Assembly: GCA_029210985.1 (NCBI GenBank)
Contig: JARGFR010000002.1
Span: 1 to 56,424, forward strand
Length of the DNA: 56,424 nucleotides
Direction: 5' to 3'
Source of the DNA: Spirochaetaceae bacterium
GTDB lineage: Bacteria; Spirochaetota; Spirochaetia; DSM-2461
Both the position numbers and the translations under genes were made by a program. The notes under the pieces were generated by a model that worked only from the letters and a program-made list of their open reading frames with translations, was not told where the DNA came from and did not search any database. Shown in pieces: positions 43,475 to 52,346 of this stretch (position 1 is the stretch's first letter; every line of letters begins with the position of its first letter).

Positions 43475-44698
43475 ATGGGCAACCCCCTACAACTGGGACT
43501 GGTAAGTTACAACAAGGGCGCTTATATCACCATCGAGGGTAAAAACGCCGATCAATTTTACATCATCCGTTCCGGTAGCGTTCGCATCGAAAAAGATTTG
43601 GAACTGCCGGAAGAGGATGACGATACCGTCCTCAGACCGGGAGATTTCTTCGGGGTCGTATCGACGATGTCGAATCATGCCCATATCGACACGGCTGTGG
43701 CACTGGAAGACGTGACGCTGATTACCGTCCGTCCGGACCAGTATTCCCTGCTCATCGAGCGCAACACCCCCGTGGCGATGAAAATCATCAATGGATTCTC
43801 CCGACAGGTTCGGCTGCTGGACCAGGCCCTGACCAGGCTGACGTTCAAGAGTTCGGTTGAAGCCGACGAACGGCATCTCTTCCAGGTGGGTGAGTACTAC
43901 GCCCGTCAGAATCAATTCAATCAGGCTTTTTACGCCTACTACAAATACTGTGTTTCCAATCCCAGCGGATCGAACGTTGAGGTGGCCAAACAACGAATGG
44001 CGAAGATCAGACCCTATGCGAAGACGGCCAATTTAAAGCCCAATACCGAATCCTTCATTCGCCAATATCCCAAAGATACCATGTTGTTTGCCGAAGGCGA
44101 GAGCGGTCCCGAGCTCTACATCATTCAGAAAGGCAGCATCCGCATCACCAAAATCGTGAACGACAACGAGGTACTGCTGGCACTGCTCAAGAGCGGCGAT
44201 ATCTTCGGTGAGATGGCGCTGCTGGAGAACAAACCCCGAAGTGCTTCGGCGATCGCAAACGAGGATTCGGTTCTCATGGCGGTGAATCGGGCGAACTTCA
44301 AAGGAATGGTTGTCGAGCAGCCTAAGGTGATCTCCAGGCTCACCTCTTCACTGGCCGAGCGTATCTGGAACCTCAATCGTCAGCTGCGTAATACCATGAT
44401 TGAGGATCCCGTCGGCCGGCTTTACGACAGCCTGGTGCTGGAACTCGAGAAAGAACGCATGGACCTGACCGCCCGGATATCCCACACCTTCGGCTTCGGT
44501 CCTGACGATCTGGTGAACATGGTGGGACTGGCCAAGGATACCGGCCGAGCGGCACTGAGCACTTTGCTGGAAGGCAAGGATCTCACGGTCGTGGACAACA
44601 AGCTCTATTCTGCCGACATCTCTCAGATTAAAAAGTCTGCAGAATATTACAAGAAGATGGAAATCCGCCGGGAATCCCGGCGGGAACGTTCGCGATAG
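43475..44698 (+). CDS. Protein with two cyclic-nucleotide-binding domains flanking a TPR-like segment
   Basis: 407 residues, cytoplasmic. First cNMP-binding fold about 1-115 (FYIIRSGSVRIEKD, GDFFGVVSTMSNHAHID): the phosphate-binding cassette lacks the canonical Glu and Arg, so it is probably non-binding. Short helical repeat about 125-170 (EYYARQNQFNQAFYAYYKYC). Second cNMP fold about 190-310, with an intact cassette GEMALLENKPRSASA, expected to bind cAMP or cGMP. The C-terminal ~90 residues are helical and could hold a divergent winged helix, but I cannot recognise one. It may act as receiver for the cyclase at 30144. Monocistronic, ending 9 bases from a convergent gene. Confidence 0.88.
   Translation: MGNPLQLGLVSYNKGAYITIEGKNADQFYIIRSGSVRIEKDLELPEEDDDTVLRPGDFFGVVSTMSNHAHIDTAVALEDVTLITVRPDQYSLLIERNTPVAMKIINGFSRQVRLLDQALTRLTFKSSVEADERHLFQVGEYYARQNQFNQAFYAYYKYCVSNPSGSNVEVAKQRMAKIRPYAKTANLKPNTESFIRQYPKDTMLFAEGESGPELYIIQKGSIRITKIVNDNEVLLALLKSGDIFGEMALLENKPRSASAIANEDSVLMAVNRANFKGMVVEQPKVISRLTSSLAERIWNLNRQLRNTMIEDPVGRLYDSLVLELEKERMDLTARISHTFGFGPDDLVNMVGLAKDTGRAALSTLLEGKDLTVVDNKLYSADISQIKKSAEYYKKMEIRRESRRERSR
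44665..44683. terminator. Strong GC hairpin at the convergent 3' ends
   Basis: CCGCCGGG-AAT-CCCGGCGG, eight perfect pairs, inside the last codons of the cyclic-nucleotide protein gene and 25 bases before the convergent stop. No T-tract. It may help stop or pause transcription in both directions. Confidence 0.45.
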
Positions 44699-44707
44699 TC
44701 CGGTCCG

Positions 44708-45676
44708 CTACAATCGATCCGGTGGATACATCACGATCAGAATCGCATTCTCCGCCCAGGGGTCGGTACCCGCCACCGGCCCGATGTCATAAAGGTATTC
44801 TGTGGGACCGCTGAAGCGGAATCCCAGAATCTCGCCTGCGAGACTGACGGTCAGGCCGCGGTCTATCGGTGAGTCCGGCAGACGCTCGGCCAGAGCCTCG
44901 TCGTAGTACTCCGGTGTATACGGCAGTTCGTTGGCCTTGATGTCAATCCAGAGATCCGCAGGCGGCAATACCTCTTCCCACACGTCGTTGTATGTGTCCC
45001 GGCAGATGGTCGCCACAATATGTCGGCCGTCGACAACGAACGATTCGGCATCTTCAATGCGGCCTGCCGCCAAATCCAGAAGTTCGGTTTCCGGGACGCC
45101 GGGAAAGCTTTTGTCCTGAGTCCATTGGAGAGTTCCGTTCCTGTCGAAGAGCAGTGCCCTGTTGCGAATTCCACCGTTGGGGCCGACGACAAGGGTGCTG
45201 CCGGCCAGCACGGCGTATCCTCGCTCGGCGGCAATTTCCGACCAGATACTCATCGTTTCCTCTTCGGCGGCCTTCAAGGCCCGGACAACCGTTGTCCGGT
45301 TCAATTGCCGGATCGCCGCCGGATCGTCGGCGAGGGCGGATTGTTTGTCGGAATCAAGATAGCTGAGGCCGAGAAAGGCGGAGGTGTACTCAGGAAACAC
45401 GGCCAGATCGATGCGACGGCCCGGCACTTCGGATTCGGCCTTTCTCTCCATTCTATCCAAGGAGGCATTTACCGCGGTTTCAAACTCTCGCGTGCCGGCA
45501 TAGATTTCTTCGGATACCGCGAATTGGACCGCCCCGACGACCAGGGCACCGTCGTTTTCCGAGGCGCCTCGGGCATGCAGGGCCGTGGTGGAAAACAGCA
45601 TGGTGACAACCACTGCCAGTAAGAAAACCCCCCTGGCCGAAATTACGGGTGTCGGGCGAAGAACTTGGGAGGTCAT
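44708..45676 (-). CDS. Exported carbon-nitrogen hydrolase (nitrilase family)
   Basis: 322 residues. Signal peptide of about 36 residues (LLAVVVTMLFSTTALHARGA), then a nitrilase fold. The catalytic triad is visible: Glu in LAVFPEYTSAF (about 94), Lys in WTQDKSFPGVPE (about 188), Cys in VATICRDTYNDVW (about 223). Such enzymes cleave amides or nitriles; secreted members include those acting on lipoprotein acyl groups (Lnt type) or small amides, but the substrate is open here. The gene begins 5 bases after the ABC-F gene, with a poor Shine-Dalgarno, so it is read from the same transcript. Confidence 0.85.
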   Translation of the reverse strand: MTSQVLRPTPVISARGVFLLAVVVTMLFSTTALHARGASENDGALVVGAVQFAVSEEIYAGTREFETAVNASLDRMERKAESEVPGRRIDLAVFPEYTSAFLGLSYLDSDKQSALADDPAAIRQLNRTTVVRALKAAEEETMSIWSEIAAERGYAVLAGSTLVVGPNGGIRNRALLFDRNGTLQWTQDKSFPGVPETELLDLAAGRIEDAESFVVDGRHIVATICRDTYNDVWEEVLPPADLWIDIKANELPYTPEYYDEALAERLPDSPIDRGLTVSLAGEILGFRFSGPTEYLYDIGPVAGTDPWAENAILIVMYPPDRL

Positions 45677-45681
45677 AACAA

Positions 45682-47358
45682 CTAATCCCTGGTGAGTTTG
45701 CGATATTTGAGACGCTTGGGAATGTCGGCTTCATGACCCAGGCGTTTATGGCGATCCTCGTCGTATTCGGACCAACCGCCGGGGTACCAGAAAGCCTTGC
45801 CGTCCCCCTCGAAGGCCAGAACGTGGGTGGCCACCCTGTCCAGAAACCAGCGGTCGTGGCTCACCACCACGGCGCAGCCCGGGAAAACCTCCAGGGCCTC
45901 CTCAAGACCCCGTATGGTGGCCACGTCCAGATCGTTGGTCGGTTCGTCCAATAGAAGAAGGTTTCCCTCCTCCTGAAGGACCAAAGCCAGATTGAGTCTG
46001 TTGCGCTCGCCTCCCGAGAGGTCTCCCACCTTCTTACCCTGGTCGTTTCCGGCAAAACCGAAGCGTCCGAGCCATGCCCTTGAGTTGATGTCCTTTCCGC
46101 CCAGGCTGATCATCTCCCGGCCGCCGGAAATCTGGTGCCATACCGACAGTGTTGGATCCAGCCCTTCACGGAGCTGGTCGGCCCAGGCGATTCGAACCGT
46201 ATCACCCACCTTGACGTCTCCCGAATCCGCTGTTTCAACTCCTGTGATGAGCCGGAACAGCGTGGTTTTACCGGCGCCGTTGGCGCCGACTACGCCGACG
46301 ATAGCGCCGGGGGGTATACTGACGGATAAGTCTTCGAAGAGAAGCTTGTCGCCAAAGCCCTTGGTGAGTCCATGGGTTTCCACCACCAGTTCGCCCAGAC
46401 GCGGACCGGGGGGAATCCACAGCTCGGCTTCCCGGGCCTCTTCCTGGGCGTCCCGTTCACGCAGGGCATCCAGCCCTTTCAGTCGGGCTTTGGAGCGAAG
46501 TCTTCGCTGGGGCGCCGCCTGGCGAACCCATTCCAGTTCCTTCTGCAGATTTTTCTGGCGCTGGGATTCGCTCTTGCCTTCCAGACGCAGGCGTTCTTCT
46601 TTCTGTGCGAGCCAGGAAGCATAATTGCCTTTCCAGGGAATACCCTTGCCTCGATCGAGCTCCAATATCCAGCCGGTGACATTATCCAGGAAGTAACGAT
46701 CGTGGGTGATGAGGATGACGGTGCCCGGGTAGTCGTGGAGATGATGTTCGAGCCATGCGACGGTTTCGGCATCCAGATGGTTGGTGGGCTCATCCAGCAG
46801 CAGCACATCCGGTTTGGACAGCAGAAGCCGGCACAGGGCCGTCCGTCGACGTTCACCCCCCGAGAGATGGTCCACCACCTGGTCGTCCGGCGGACAGCGC
46901 AGGGCTTCCATGGCCAGATCCAAGCGTGAATCCAAGTCCCAGCCATCCACCGCTTCGATGGCGTCCTGAACTTCTCCCTGCCGGGCGAGGAGTTTTTCCA
47001 TCTCCTCATCATCCATGGGTTCGGCGAATAGGGCGCTGATTTCATCATATTCGGTCAGGAGTGCCGTCGTCTCTCCCACGCCTTCGCTCACCACTTCCCG
47101 AACGGTTCGTCCCGGAGTGAAATCGGGTTCTTGGGGAAGATAGCCGACGCTCACCGCCGGCGACATCATCCGGTCTCCGTCGAAATCGGTTTCCAATCCC
47201 GCCATGATTTTCATTAGTGTGGTTTTACCCGATCCGTTGGCCCCGATGATGCCGATCTTCGCCCCGAGGAAGAAACTCAAGGTGATGTCGGAAAAAATGG
47301 TCTTTGTACCGTAGCGTTTGCCGGCACGAACCAGCGAAAAAATTATTGTTTCGTCCAT
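45682..47358 (-). CDS. ettA: ABC-F ATPase, EttA-like translation factor
   Basis: 558 residues from ATG 47356-47358, the length of EttA. Two ABC domains: Walker A GANGSGKTTL and GANGAGKTTL, signatures LSGGERRR and LSGGERNR, Walker B LLLDEPTNHLD and LLLDEPTNDLD. Between them is the ~80-residue P-site-interaction linker with QKNLQKELEWVRQAAPQRR. No membrane segment. ABC-F proteins of this type bind the ribosomal E site and tune translation to energy state. There is no Shine-Dalgarno; the -10 hexamer TATACT lies 7 bases before the ATG, pointing to a leaderless mRNA. The nitrilase-family gene follows. Confidence 0.93.
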   Translation of the reverse strand: MDETIIFSLVRAGKRYGTKTIFSDITLSFFLGAKIGIIGANGSGKTTLMKIMAGLETDFDGDRMMSPAVSVGYLPQEPDFTPGRTVREVVSEGVGETTALLTEYDEISALFAEPMDDEEMEKLLARQGEVQDAIEAVDGWDLDSRLDLAMEALRCPPDDQVVDHLSGGERRRTALCRLLLSKPDVLLLDEPTNHLDAETVAWLEHHLHDYPGTVILITHDRYFLDNVTGWILELDRGKGIPWKGNYASWLAQKEERLRLEGKSESQRQKNLQKELEWVRQAAPQRRLRSKARLKGLDALRERDAQEEAREAELWIPPGPRLGELVVETHGLTKGFGDKLLFEDLSVSIPPGAIVGVVGANGAGKTTLFRLITGVETADSGDVKVGDTVRIAWADQLREGLDPTLSVWHQISGGREMISLGGKDINSRAWLGRFGFAGNDQGKKVGDLSGGERNRLNLALVLQEEGNLLLLDEPTNDLDVATIRGLEEALEVFPGCAVVVSHDRWFLDRVATHVLAFEGDGKAFWYPGGWSEYDEDRHKRLGHEADIPKRLKYRKLTRD

Positions 47359-47365
47359 TGGGGTC

Positions 47366-47394
47366 AGTATAGAGCGCCTGAGCTCGTGTGGAAA
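47366..47394 (-). promoter_or_regulatory. Promoter of the ABC-F gene, leaderless arrangement
   Basis: Minus strand: TTTCCA (47389-47394), 17-base spacer, TATACT (47366-47371). Expected start at 47358-47359, on or one base before the ATG. Confidence 0.65.
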
Positions 47395-47444
47395 AGGCGT
47401 GAAACAATTCCGACAGGCTTCAAGGAAAAGAAATCCGTCTTTCG

Positions 47445-48047
47445 TCAAAAGCTGCTAAGCCTCGACTCAGGACCCTGCCGGCGGGCGATGATGAGGTACA
47501 GGGAATAGAACAGGACGACAGGTATCCCCTTATCCACCAGATTCAACAGGATACGGGCCAGAAAAGCTGAGGTGAAGATGCCCTGGCCTGTGAGCATCAG
47601 TGCGCTGACAAGGATGTCGGGTCGGGAACCCGTCAGTCCGCCGTAGACGATGATGACCACCAGAGATCCCAGCAGCGCATTGACAACCGTCAGCAGCAGA
47701 ATCAACAGAATCTGCCGAGGAAGAGTCCAGAACACCGCTTTATTTCGGGCCATCAGTCCTGCGCAGAGTCCCGTCGCCATATTCACGATGGCGAAGGGAT
47801 AGTAAATACCTTCAAAATTCTGGAACACCTCGATGAGAACATTACTCAGCAGACCCGTGATGATGCCGGGAAGCCATCCGAAGAAAATCCCGACTAAGAT
47901 GGTGAAAACCGAATCAAAGAAAAACGGCCATTTCAAGATATCGGCATTGAGCCATTGGAAAAAGGCATTGGCCAGCGATCCGAGGACAACGACGGTCATC
48001 GCACTGAGGATATAATGGGACTTGATTGCTGTTCGGATCGTTTTCAT
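47445..48047 (-). CDS. Small polytopic membrane protein, ECF-transporter S-component-like
   Basis: 200 residues with five or six hydrophobic helices. The motif FFDSVFTILVGIFFGWLPGI followed by GLLSNVLIEV is typical of ECF S-component-like and related sensor membrane domains. S-components bind a vitamin or metabolite and share an energising EcfA/T module; none is encoded here, so it may use a genome-wide module or act alone. There is no Shine-Dalgarno, and the predicted promoter places transcription start at the ATG. Upstream of the ABC-F gene on the same strand but separated by 86 bases containing that gene's promoter. Divergent from a histidine kinase gene. Confidence 0.7.
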   Translation of the reverse strand: MKTIRTAIKSHYILSAMTVVVLGSLANAFFQWLNADILKWPFFFDSVFTILVGIFFGWLPGIITGLLSNVLIEVFQNFEGIYYPFAIVNMATGLCAGLMARNKAVFWTLPRQILLILLLTVVNALLGSLVVIIVYGGLTGSRPDILVSALMLTGQGIFTSAFLARILLNLVDKGIPVVLFYSLYLIIARRQGPESRLSSF

Positions 48048-48053
48048 CTGTTT

Positions 48054-48083
48054 ATTATGAATTGATGTTTAACAATATGGCAA
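48054..48083 (-). promoter_or_regulatory. Promoter of the S-component-like gene, leaderless arrangement
   Basis: Minus strand: TTGCCA (48078-48083), 18-base spacer, CATAAT (48054-48059). Expected start at about 48047, the first base of the ATG. Confidence 0.6.
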
Positions 48084-48128
48084 TTCGTTTATCAATAGTT
48101 TCATGCTATCCTTTGAGGTCATGACATT

Positions 48129-49316
48129 ATGAAGCATCGATACACAGGACCAGGTAATCTGCCGGCGTTGATATTCATCATTCTCTTTTTATCGATGCTG
48201 ATTGTGATGAACGGACAGTTCCTTCGGGGGACTCACCGTCTCGATGATTTTATAGACGAAGTCGATTCTTCGTCTGGGAATTGGTCTCAGCTTCACTATG
48301 CCCTGCTGAACCGAGGTCTGACGGCCAAGATTATGTCGAATCGCATCCTCTTGCTTCAGGATTACACCCAAATCTGGTTACGGGCGTCCGAACTGAATTT
48401 CCTTGACGGCATGTTCGGTTTGGACGTGCCCTTTGAAAGGCTCAATAACGAGCTTTCGGCGCTGACAAACCCGGCCGATGAATCCTTTTCAACCCAGAGC
48501 CGGATCCAGTCAATAGAAATTGCTTTGAATGAATTGAAAACATCGATGACCGATTTCCGGCGACAGCTGAGTGACGGATATTCCTTTCTCGTCCTGGCCC
48601 AGGTTATCCTTATCATCCTCATGGCTGCACTCATCTACATCGCTATGGAAGACGGATCCCGTCAGAGGCAGGAGATCGCCGGATCGCGGCGCATACAGGA
48701 AGAAATTGTTCAGGCCCAGGAAGAGGAGCGTAATCGAATCGCCCTGGATCTCCACGACGATGTGGCCCAGGAACTCTCTTGGCTGAGATTGGATATATCC
48801 AATACGGAGTCATGGTCGGAGAAAATCCGTGTTCTCGACAGTCTTCTCTATAAAATCAGAGAGTTGTCTTCCGGCCTCAGGACGCCGGATTTCAACATCG
48901 AGTTTTTTGACGATGCCTTGCATGATATGATCGACCGAGTCGAAAACCGATCGTCGATCCGCGTCGTCTATCTGCCGGGAAAACGAACGCCGGATCAATC
49001 CCCGGATATTTACGGGCATCTGTATCGTATCTTGCAGGAATGCTTGAATAACGCGGTTCGGCATGCCGGATCGAGTCATGTATTTGTCGAGATTCAGGAA
49101 GAGAACGGTTCTGTCTATTTCGAGTACCGGGACGACGGCCGCGGATTTGATGTTGAGACGGCAATGAAAGAGGGCAGGCTCGGGCTTCGAGGCATTCGAA
49201 ACCGGGTATCGTTATGCGGCGGATCGTCGGAGATTGAATCGATTCCGGGTAAAGGGACTGTACTGCGATGCCGATTGCCGCTGAAAAAGAGCTCTGGCGG
49301 AGAAGACTTCGAATGA
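48129..49316 (+). CDS. Sensor histidine kinase, NarX/DegS type
   Basis: 395 residues. TM1 about 12-30, periplasmic helical segment about 31-150 resembling a four-helix-bundle sensor, TM2 about 152-172, then a HisKA_3 dimerisation domain with the phospho-acceptor His in EERNRIALDLHDDVAQELSW (about 199-218). The HATPase domain has N box QECLNNAVRHAGSS, DDGRGFD and GLRGIRNRV. It overlaps the response-regulator gene by 4 bases, forming a clear two-component pair. The sensed signal is not evident; no HAMP is recognised. GAGG lies about 10 bases before the ATG. Confidence 0.93.
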   Translation: MKHRYTGPGNLPALIFIILFLSMLIVMNGQFLRGTHRLDDFIDEVDSSSGNWSQLHYALLNRGLTAKIMSNRILLLQDYTQIWLRASELNFLDGMFGLDVPFERLNNELSALTNPADESFSTQSRIQSIEIALNELKTSMTDFRRQLSDGYSFLVLAQVILIILMAALIYIAMEDGSRQRQEIAGSRRIQEEIVQAQEEERNRIALDLHDDVAQELSWLRLDISNTESWSEKIRVLDSLLYKIRELSSGLRTPDFNIEFFDDALHDMIDRVENRSSIRVVYLPGKRTPDQSPDIYGHLYRILQECLNNAVRHAGSSHVFVEIQEENGSVYFEYRDDGRGFDVETAMKEGRLGLRGIRNRVSLCGGSSEIESIPGKGTVLRCRLPLKKSSGGEDFE

Positions 49317-49951
49317 ATGAGGTGAAACGCGTATTGCTGCTGGACGATCATCCGCTGTTCCGCACCGGCCTGAGGGCCACCTTGGAGGAGAGTTATCCGG
49401 AATTTCTCTTCATGGAAGCCGGGAGTCTCGCTGATGCCAGGCACCTGATCGAGACGGAACGTCCGGACATCGCAATTCTGGACATTACACTGCCCGACGG
49501 CGACGGCATTTCTTTTGCCGGTGAAGTTCTTGGTGCCTTTCCGAACAGCCGGATATTCATCCTCTCCATGCACCGCCGAAGCGGCATGCTCATCAGGGCG
49601 AAAAAAACAGGCTGCCGGGGCTATTTCCTCAAAGAAGACGCCGGGAATGAGCTGCTGAAGGCTTTGCGCATGGACGATTTGCATTTTCGTGTTTCCTGGG
49701 GCATGAAAGAATTGGCGGATATGGAAGGTTCCTCGGACGATCTGCCGGCGCTGTATGCCAAACTCACCCGGCGGGAGAAGGACATATTCCGGCTGTACGC
49801 CGAAGGTCTGGGATACAAGGAGATTGCCTGGAAGCTGAATATCAGCCCCAGGACCGCCTCGGTTCACCGTTACAACATCTTCAAGAAGCTGAACATCAGC
49901 AGCGAAGTGGAACTGGTGATGGCGGCCAGGGAAGTGGGGCTGGTGGAATAA
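49313..49951 (+). CDS. Response regulator with LuxR-type DNA-binding domain
   Basis: 212 residues from ATG 49313, in an ATGA overlap with the kinase stop; GGAGAAG precedes it. Receiver domain about 5-120: acidic pair LLLDDHPLF, phospho-acceptor Asp in IAILDITLPDG, Ser/Thr position in ILSMH, Lys in YFLKEDAG. LuxR helix-turn-helix about 148-205 (LTRREKDIFRLYAEGLGYKE, SPRTASVHRYNIFKKL). It is the NarL/FixJ-class partner of the upstream kinase. Its targets cannot be read from the window; the adjacent lipoprotein and membrane LuxR genes are candidates by position only. Confidence 0.94.
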   Translation: MNEVKRVLLLDDHPLFRTGLRATLEESYPEFLFMEAGSLADARHLIETERPDIAILDITLPDGDGISFAGEVLGAFPNSRIFILSMHRRSGMLIRAKKTGCRGYFLKEDAGNELLKALRMDDLHFRVSWGMKELADMEGSSDDLPALYAKLTRREKDIFRLYAEGLGYKEIAWKLNISPRTASVHRYNIFKKLNISSEVELVMAAREVGLVE

Positions 49952-49963
49952 TTTCCTCTTCCA

Positions 49964-50419
49964 CTATTCTCCCGTATCGAGATTTGCAAGAAAATTTTCG
50001 ACGGTTTTTTCCTTCACTTTGATCCGGGCGAGGTTTTCATATTTGCCGTCAATCACCTCATCGATTTCAAACTCCAGAACCAGGGAGAAAAACATTTCAT
50101 CGGAAACCATGGACTGGGCGGCCGCCCGATATCCGTAGAGTGTTGTGAGCAGACGATCGCAGGCCCATTCGGAGTAGCGGTCCGTCCCGGAGTCCGTCAG
50201 GCTAATGACGACATACAAGTCTTTTTTGTACAGATATATACCCGGTTCAGACAAATCGGCTTCATCCTCCGTGAGATGATCGGACTTGAAGCGCTCATAG
50301 GCCCTTATTCGGTTGTCGCTCCGAACGGTGGACTTGGAATCGGGTGCCCCGGCGCAGGATACCAGGAACAGAGCGGCCATCAGATACAAAGCGATGGATT
50401 TCCAGTGATGTTGGGTCAT
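49964..50419 (-). CDS. Small lipoprotein of unknown function
   Basis: 151 residues from ATG 50417-50419, chosen because GGAGG is six bases upstream (an ATG two codons earlier abuts it). Lipoprotein signal with lipobox ALFLVSC (Cys near 22). The mature ~130 residues contain YLYKKDLYVVISLTDSGTDR and an acidic C-terminal part; no family recognised. Convergent with the response-regulator gene (12-base gap) and divergent from the membrane LuxR gene, whose product might control it. Confidence 0.8.
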   Translation of the reverse strand: MTQHHWKSIALYLMAALFLVSCAGAPDSKSTVRSDNRIRAYERFKSDHLTEDEADLSEPGIYLYKKDLYVVISLTDSGTDRYSEWACDRLLTTLYGYRAAAQSMVSDEMFFSLVLEFEIDEVIDGKYENLARIKVKEKTVENFLANLDTGE

Positions 50420-50505
50420 ATTCATCCTCCACGTCCCAGCATAACGCGCTGCGGGTCAGTTTTCCCGGCTTGACGGTTTCTCCGCCTCCCGACAGACTGA
50501 GATTC

Positions 50506-51402
50506 GTGATCAACCTTCTCCTGCTCGCCGTTTATATCTTGGCTTATGGTGCCATGGGTTCCCTGATGGGACTCTCGGCGGCTCTTTGGTATCGCCGCAG
50601 GACGGTGAAGCTTTTCAAGATATTCCTTTTTTTGATTTATCTGTCGGTTCTTTTCTTCCTTTCAGGCCTCAGATTCGGTTTGGAGTTCTTCGTGGGATGG
50701 GGCGGTCCATCGATGTACACCGTTTTTGAAGTCCTTGAACGAATGGCCTTGGCATCGCTTATTTACTTCCTCTCGGCCACAATCAATTACATCCTGGGCC
50801 GGGGATGGACCCGGATCCGCCTTGCCCGGGTTCTGCTTGCCGTGACTGTCTATCTGGTTTCCGGTCTGATGAGCCTTTTCAGCGGTAATGCGATGATTCC
50901 GGGCAGTCTCGCGGTGCTGGCATTTCTGCTCATTGTGCTGTTCGTTCTGGTCGACGCCTCGCGAAGTCTCCCCATGGTGGGAGACGAAAGGACCCGGGTT
51001 TCTCTGTTTCTGCTCTTCGGGGTCACGTTCATCTACCTTCCCCTTGCTCAAGTTTTACCCCTGATCGCTCCGGGACAGGAGCGGGTCCTGTTCTTCGCCG
51101 GTTCCGTGTACTATCTCACGCTCGGTGTTATGGCGGCCTTGTACTATATCTCCGCCTTGTCTGAGACTCGGGAAGCCGGACCTGTCGGGGAAAACCAATT
51201 TACGGATTCCTGTCGTCAGGCGGGACTGACACCCAGAGAGAGCCAAATCGCCGGCCTCATCGCCCAAGGTTTGACGTATAAGGAAATAGCGGCGGTTCTG
51301 GATATATCACCGAATACAGTGAGCAACCACGTCGTCACCATTTACAGGAAGACCGGAACACGGTCCAAAGTCGAGATGGTGAACGCTTTGAGAAAATTCT
51401 GA
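50506..51402 (+). CDS. Seven-helix membrane protein with C-terminal LuxR-type DNA-binding domain
   Basis: 298 residues from GTG 50506 (a TTG at 50470 is an alternative; neither has a strong Shine-Dalgarno). Seven hydrophobic helices: about 1-25, 36-57, 68-95, 107-126, 137-156, 166-190 and 196-218. After a ~20-residue linker comes a LuxR helix-turn-helix (about 235-297): LTPRESQIAGLIAQGLTYKE and SPNTVSNHVVTIYRKTG. This is a one-component regulator with its DNA-binding part tethered to the membrane; no receiver domain. Ligand and targets unknown. It is the reverse neighbour of the lipoprotein gene. Confidence 0.85.
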   Translation: MINLLLLAVYILAYGAMGSLMGLSAALWYRRRTVKLFKIFLFLIYLSVLFFLSGLRFGLEFFVGWGGPSMYTVFEVLERMALASLIYFLSATINYILGRGWTRIRLARVLLAVTVYLVSGLMSLFSGNAMIPGSLAVLAFLLIVLFVLVDASRSLPMVGDERTRVSLFLLFGVTFIYLPLAQVLPLIAPGQERVLFFAGSVYYLTLGVMAALYYISALSETREAGPVGENQFTDSCRQAGLTPRESQIAGLIAQGLTYKEIAAVLDISPNTVSNHVVTIYRKTGTRSKVEMVNALRKF

Positions 51403-51515
51403 TCTGTTCTGATCAACCGGTATGAATACACCAGTGGCTATTCACTATTGAAATGAGTTCATAATGGTCCAAAGTGCTGATGGCGGGCCTCCGGGATTGG
51501 ACGGTATAGTCACTT

Positions 51516-52304
51516 ATGGCAAGAGAAACACAACCCTTTCGCTATCGGGTTACCGCCGGATACTCGGCATCCTTCAACGGACGGACCGTACAGCCGAAGG
51601 CTTTGATGGCCTATTTGGAAGAGGCGGCGGCGGAGCACTGCAGAGCCATCGGCCGCGATGTCTTCACATTACTCGAATCCGGGCAGGGATGGGTGCTCAC
51701 CGGCGGTTCCTTGAAAATATTCCGATATCCCGCTTACGGTCAGGATCTCATTATCGAGACATGGATATCCAATTGGCGATCCTTCTCCGGAATACGTGAA
51801 TACCGCATCATTGAGCCCGGCGGAGAACTTGTCGCCGAAGCCGGAGGACGCTGGGTGTACTGGAACATGAATACCCGGCGGCCCATGCCCATACCAGCGG
51901 TATTCCGGGACCTTTGGTTCCGGCAGGACGACAGCCCGTACCGGAGAATGTTCCCGAAATCACATACACCGACTTTCCCCATCGCCGCTCCCGGAACGGA
52001 GGGAATGGAGAGTCTCAACTTGGATGTGCGCCGGGGTGATGTGGATTTGTACGGTCATCTTCACAATACCACGTACATGGATTGGCTCATGGAGGCCGTC
52101 CCCGATGACGTGTATCGCGATTCCGTACCCCGGGAGATGGGTCTTCGATTCTTCGGAGAAGCACGGTTGGGAGACAAAGTGTCTTTCTCGACATGCCGGG
52201 CCGCCGACGGATGGCTTCATGAAGTCCGCCGCCCGACGGATGATAAGCTGCTGGCCCGGGGTTTTTCCTCATGGAGCACCCGAAGTCGGCTGAACTGTGC
52301 CTAG
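51516..52304 (+). CDS. Acyl-ACP thioesterase (FatA/B-like)
   Basis: 262 residues with two hot-dog domains. The first begins FRYRVTAGYSASFNGRTVQP and contains EEAAAEHCRAIGRDV; the second contains DVRRGDVDLYGHLHNTTYMD, the conserved D-x-N/G-H-x-N-N-x-x-Y-x-x-W catalytic segment. It releases free fatty acid from acyl-carrier protein, which in anaerobes may supply or adjust membrane lipids. A TATAGT hexamer lies six bases before the ATG and no Shine-Dalgarno is present, so it could be another leaderless transcript, but no -35 is visible. Convergent with the ArfB-like gene. Confidence 0.9.
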   Translation: MARETQPFRYRVTAGYSASFNGRTVQPKALMAYLEEAAAEHCRAIGRDVFTLLESGQGWVLTGGSLKIFRYPAYGQDLIIETWISNWRSFSGIREYRIIEPGGELVAEAGGRWVYWNMNTRRPMPIPAVFRDLWFRQDDSPYRRMFPKSHTPTFPIAAPGTEGMESLNLDVRRGDVDLYGHLHNTTYMDWLMEAVPDDVYRDSVPREMGLRFFGEARLGDKVSFSTCRAADGWLHEVRRPTDDKLLARGFSSWSTRSRLNCA

Positions 52305-52346
52305 GTAATTATCGGACTTGTTTCTCCCGCTGCCGTGTTGACGAAA

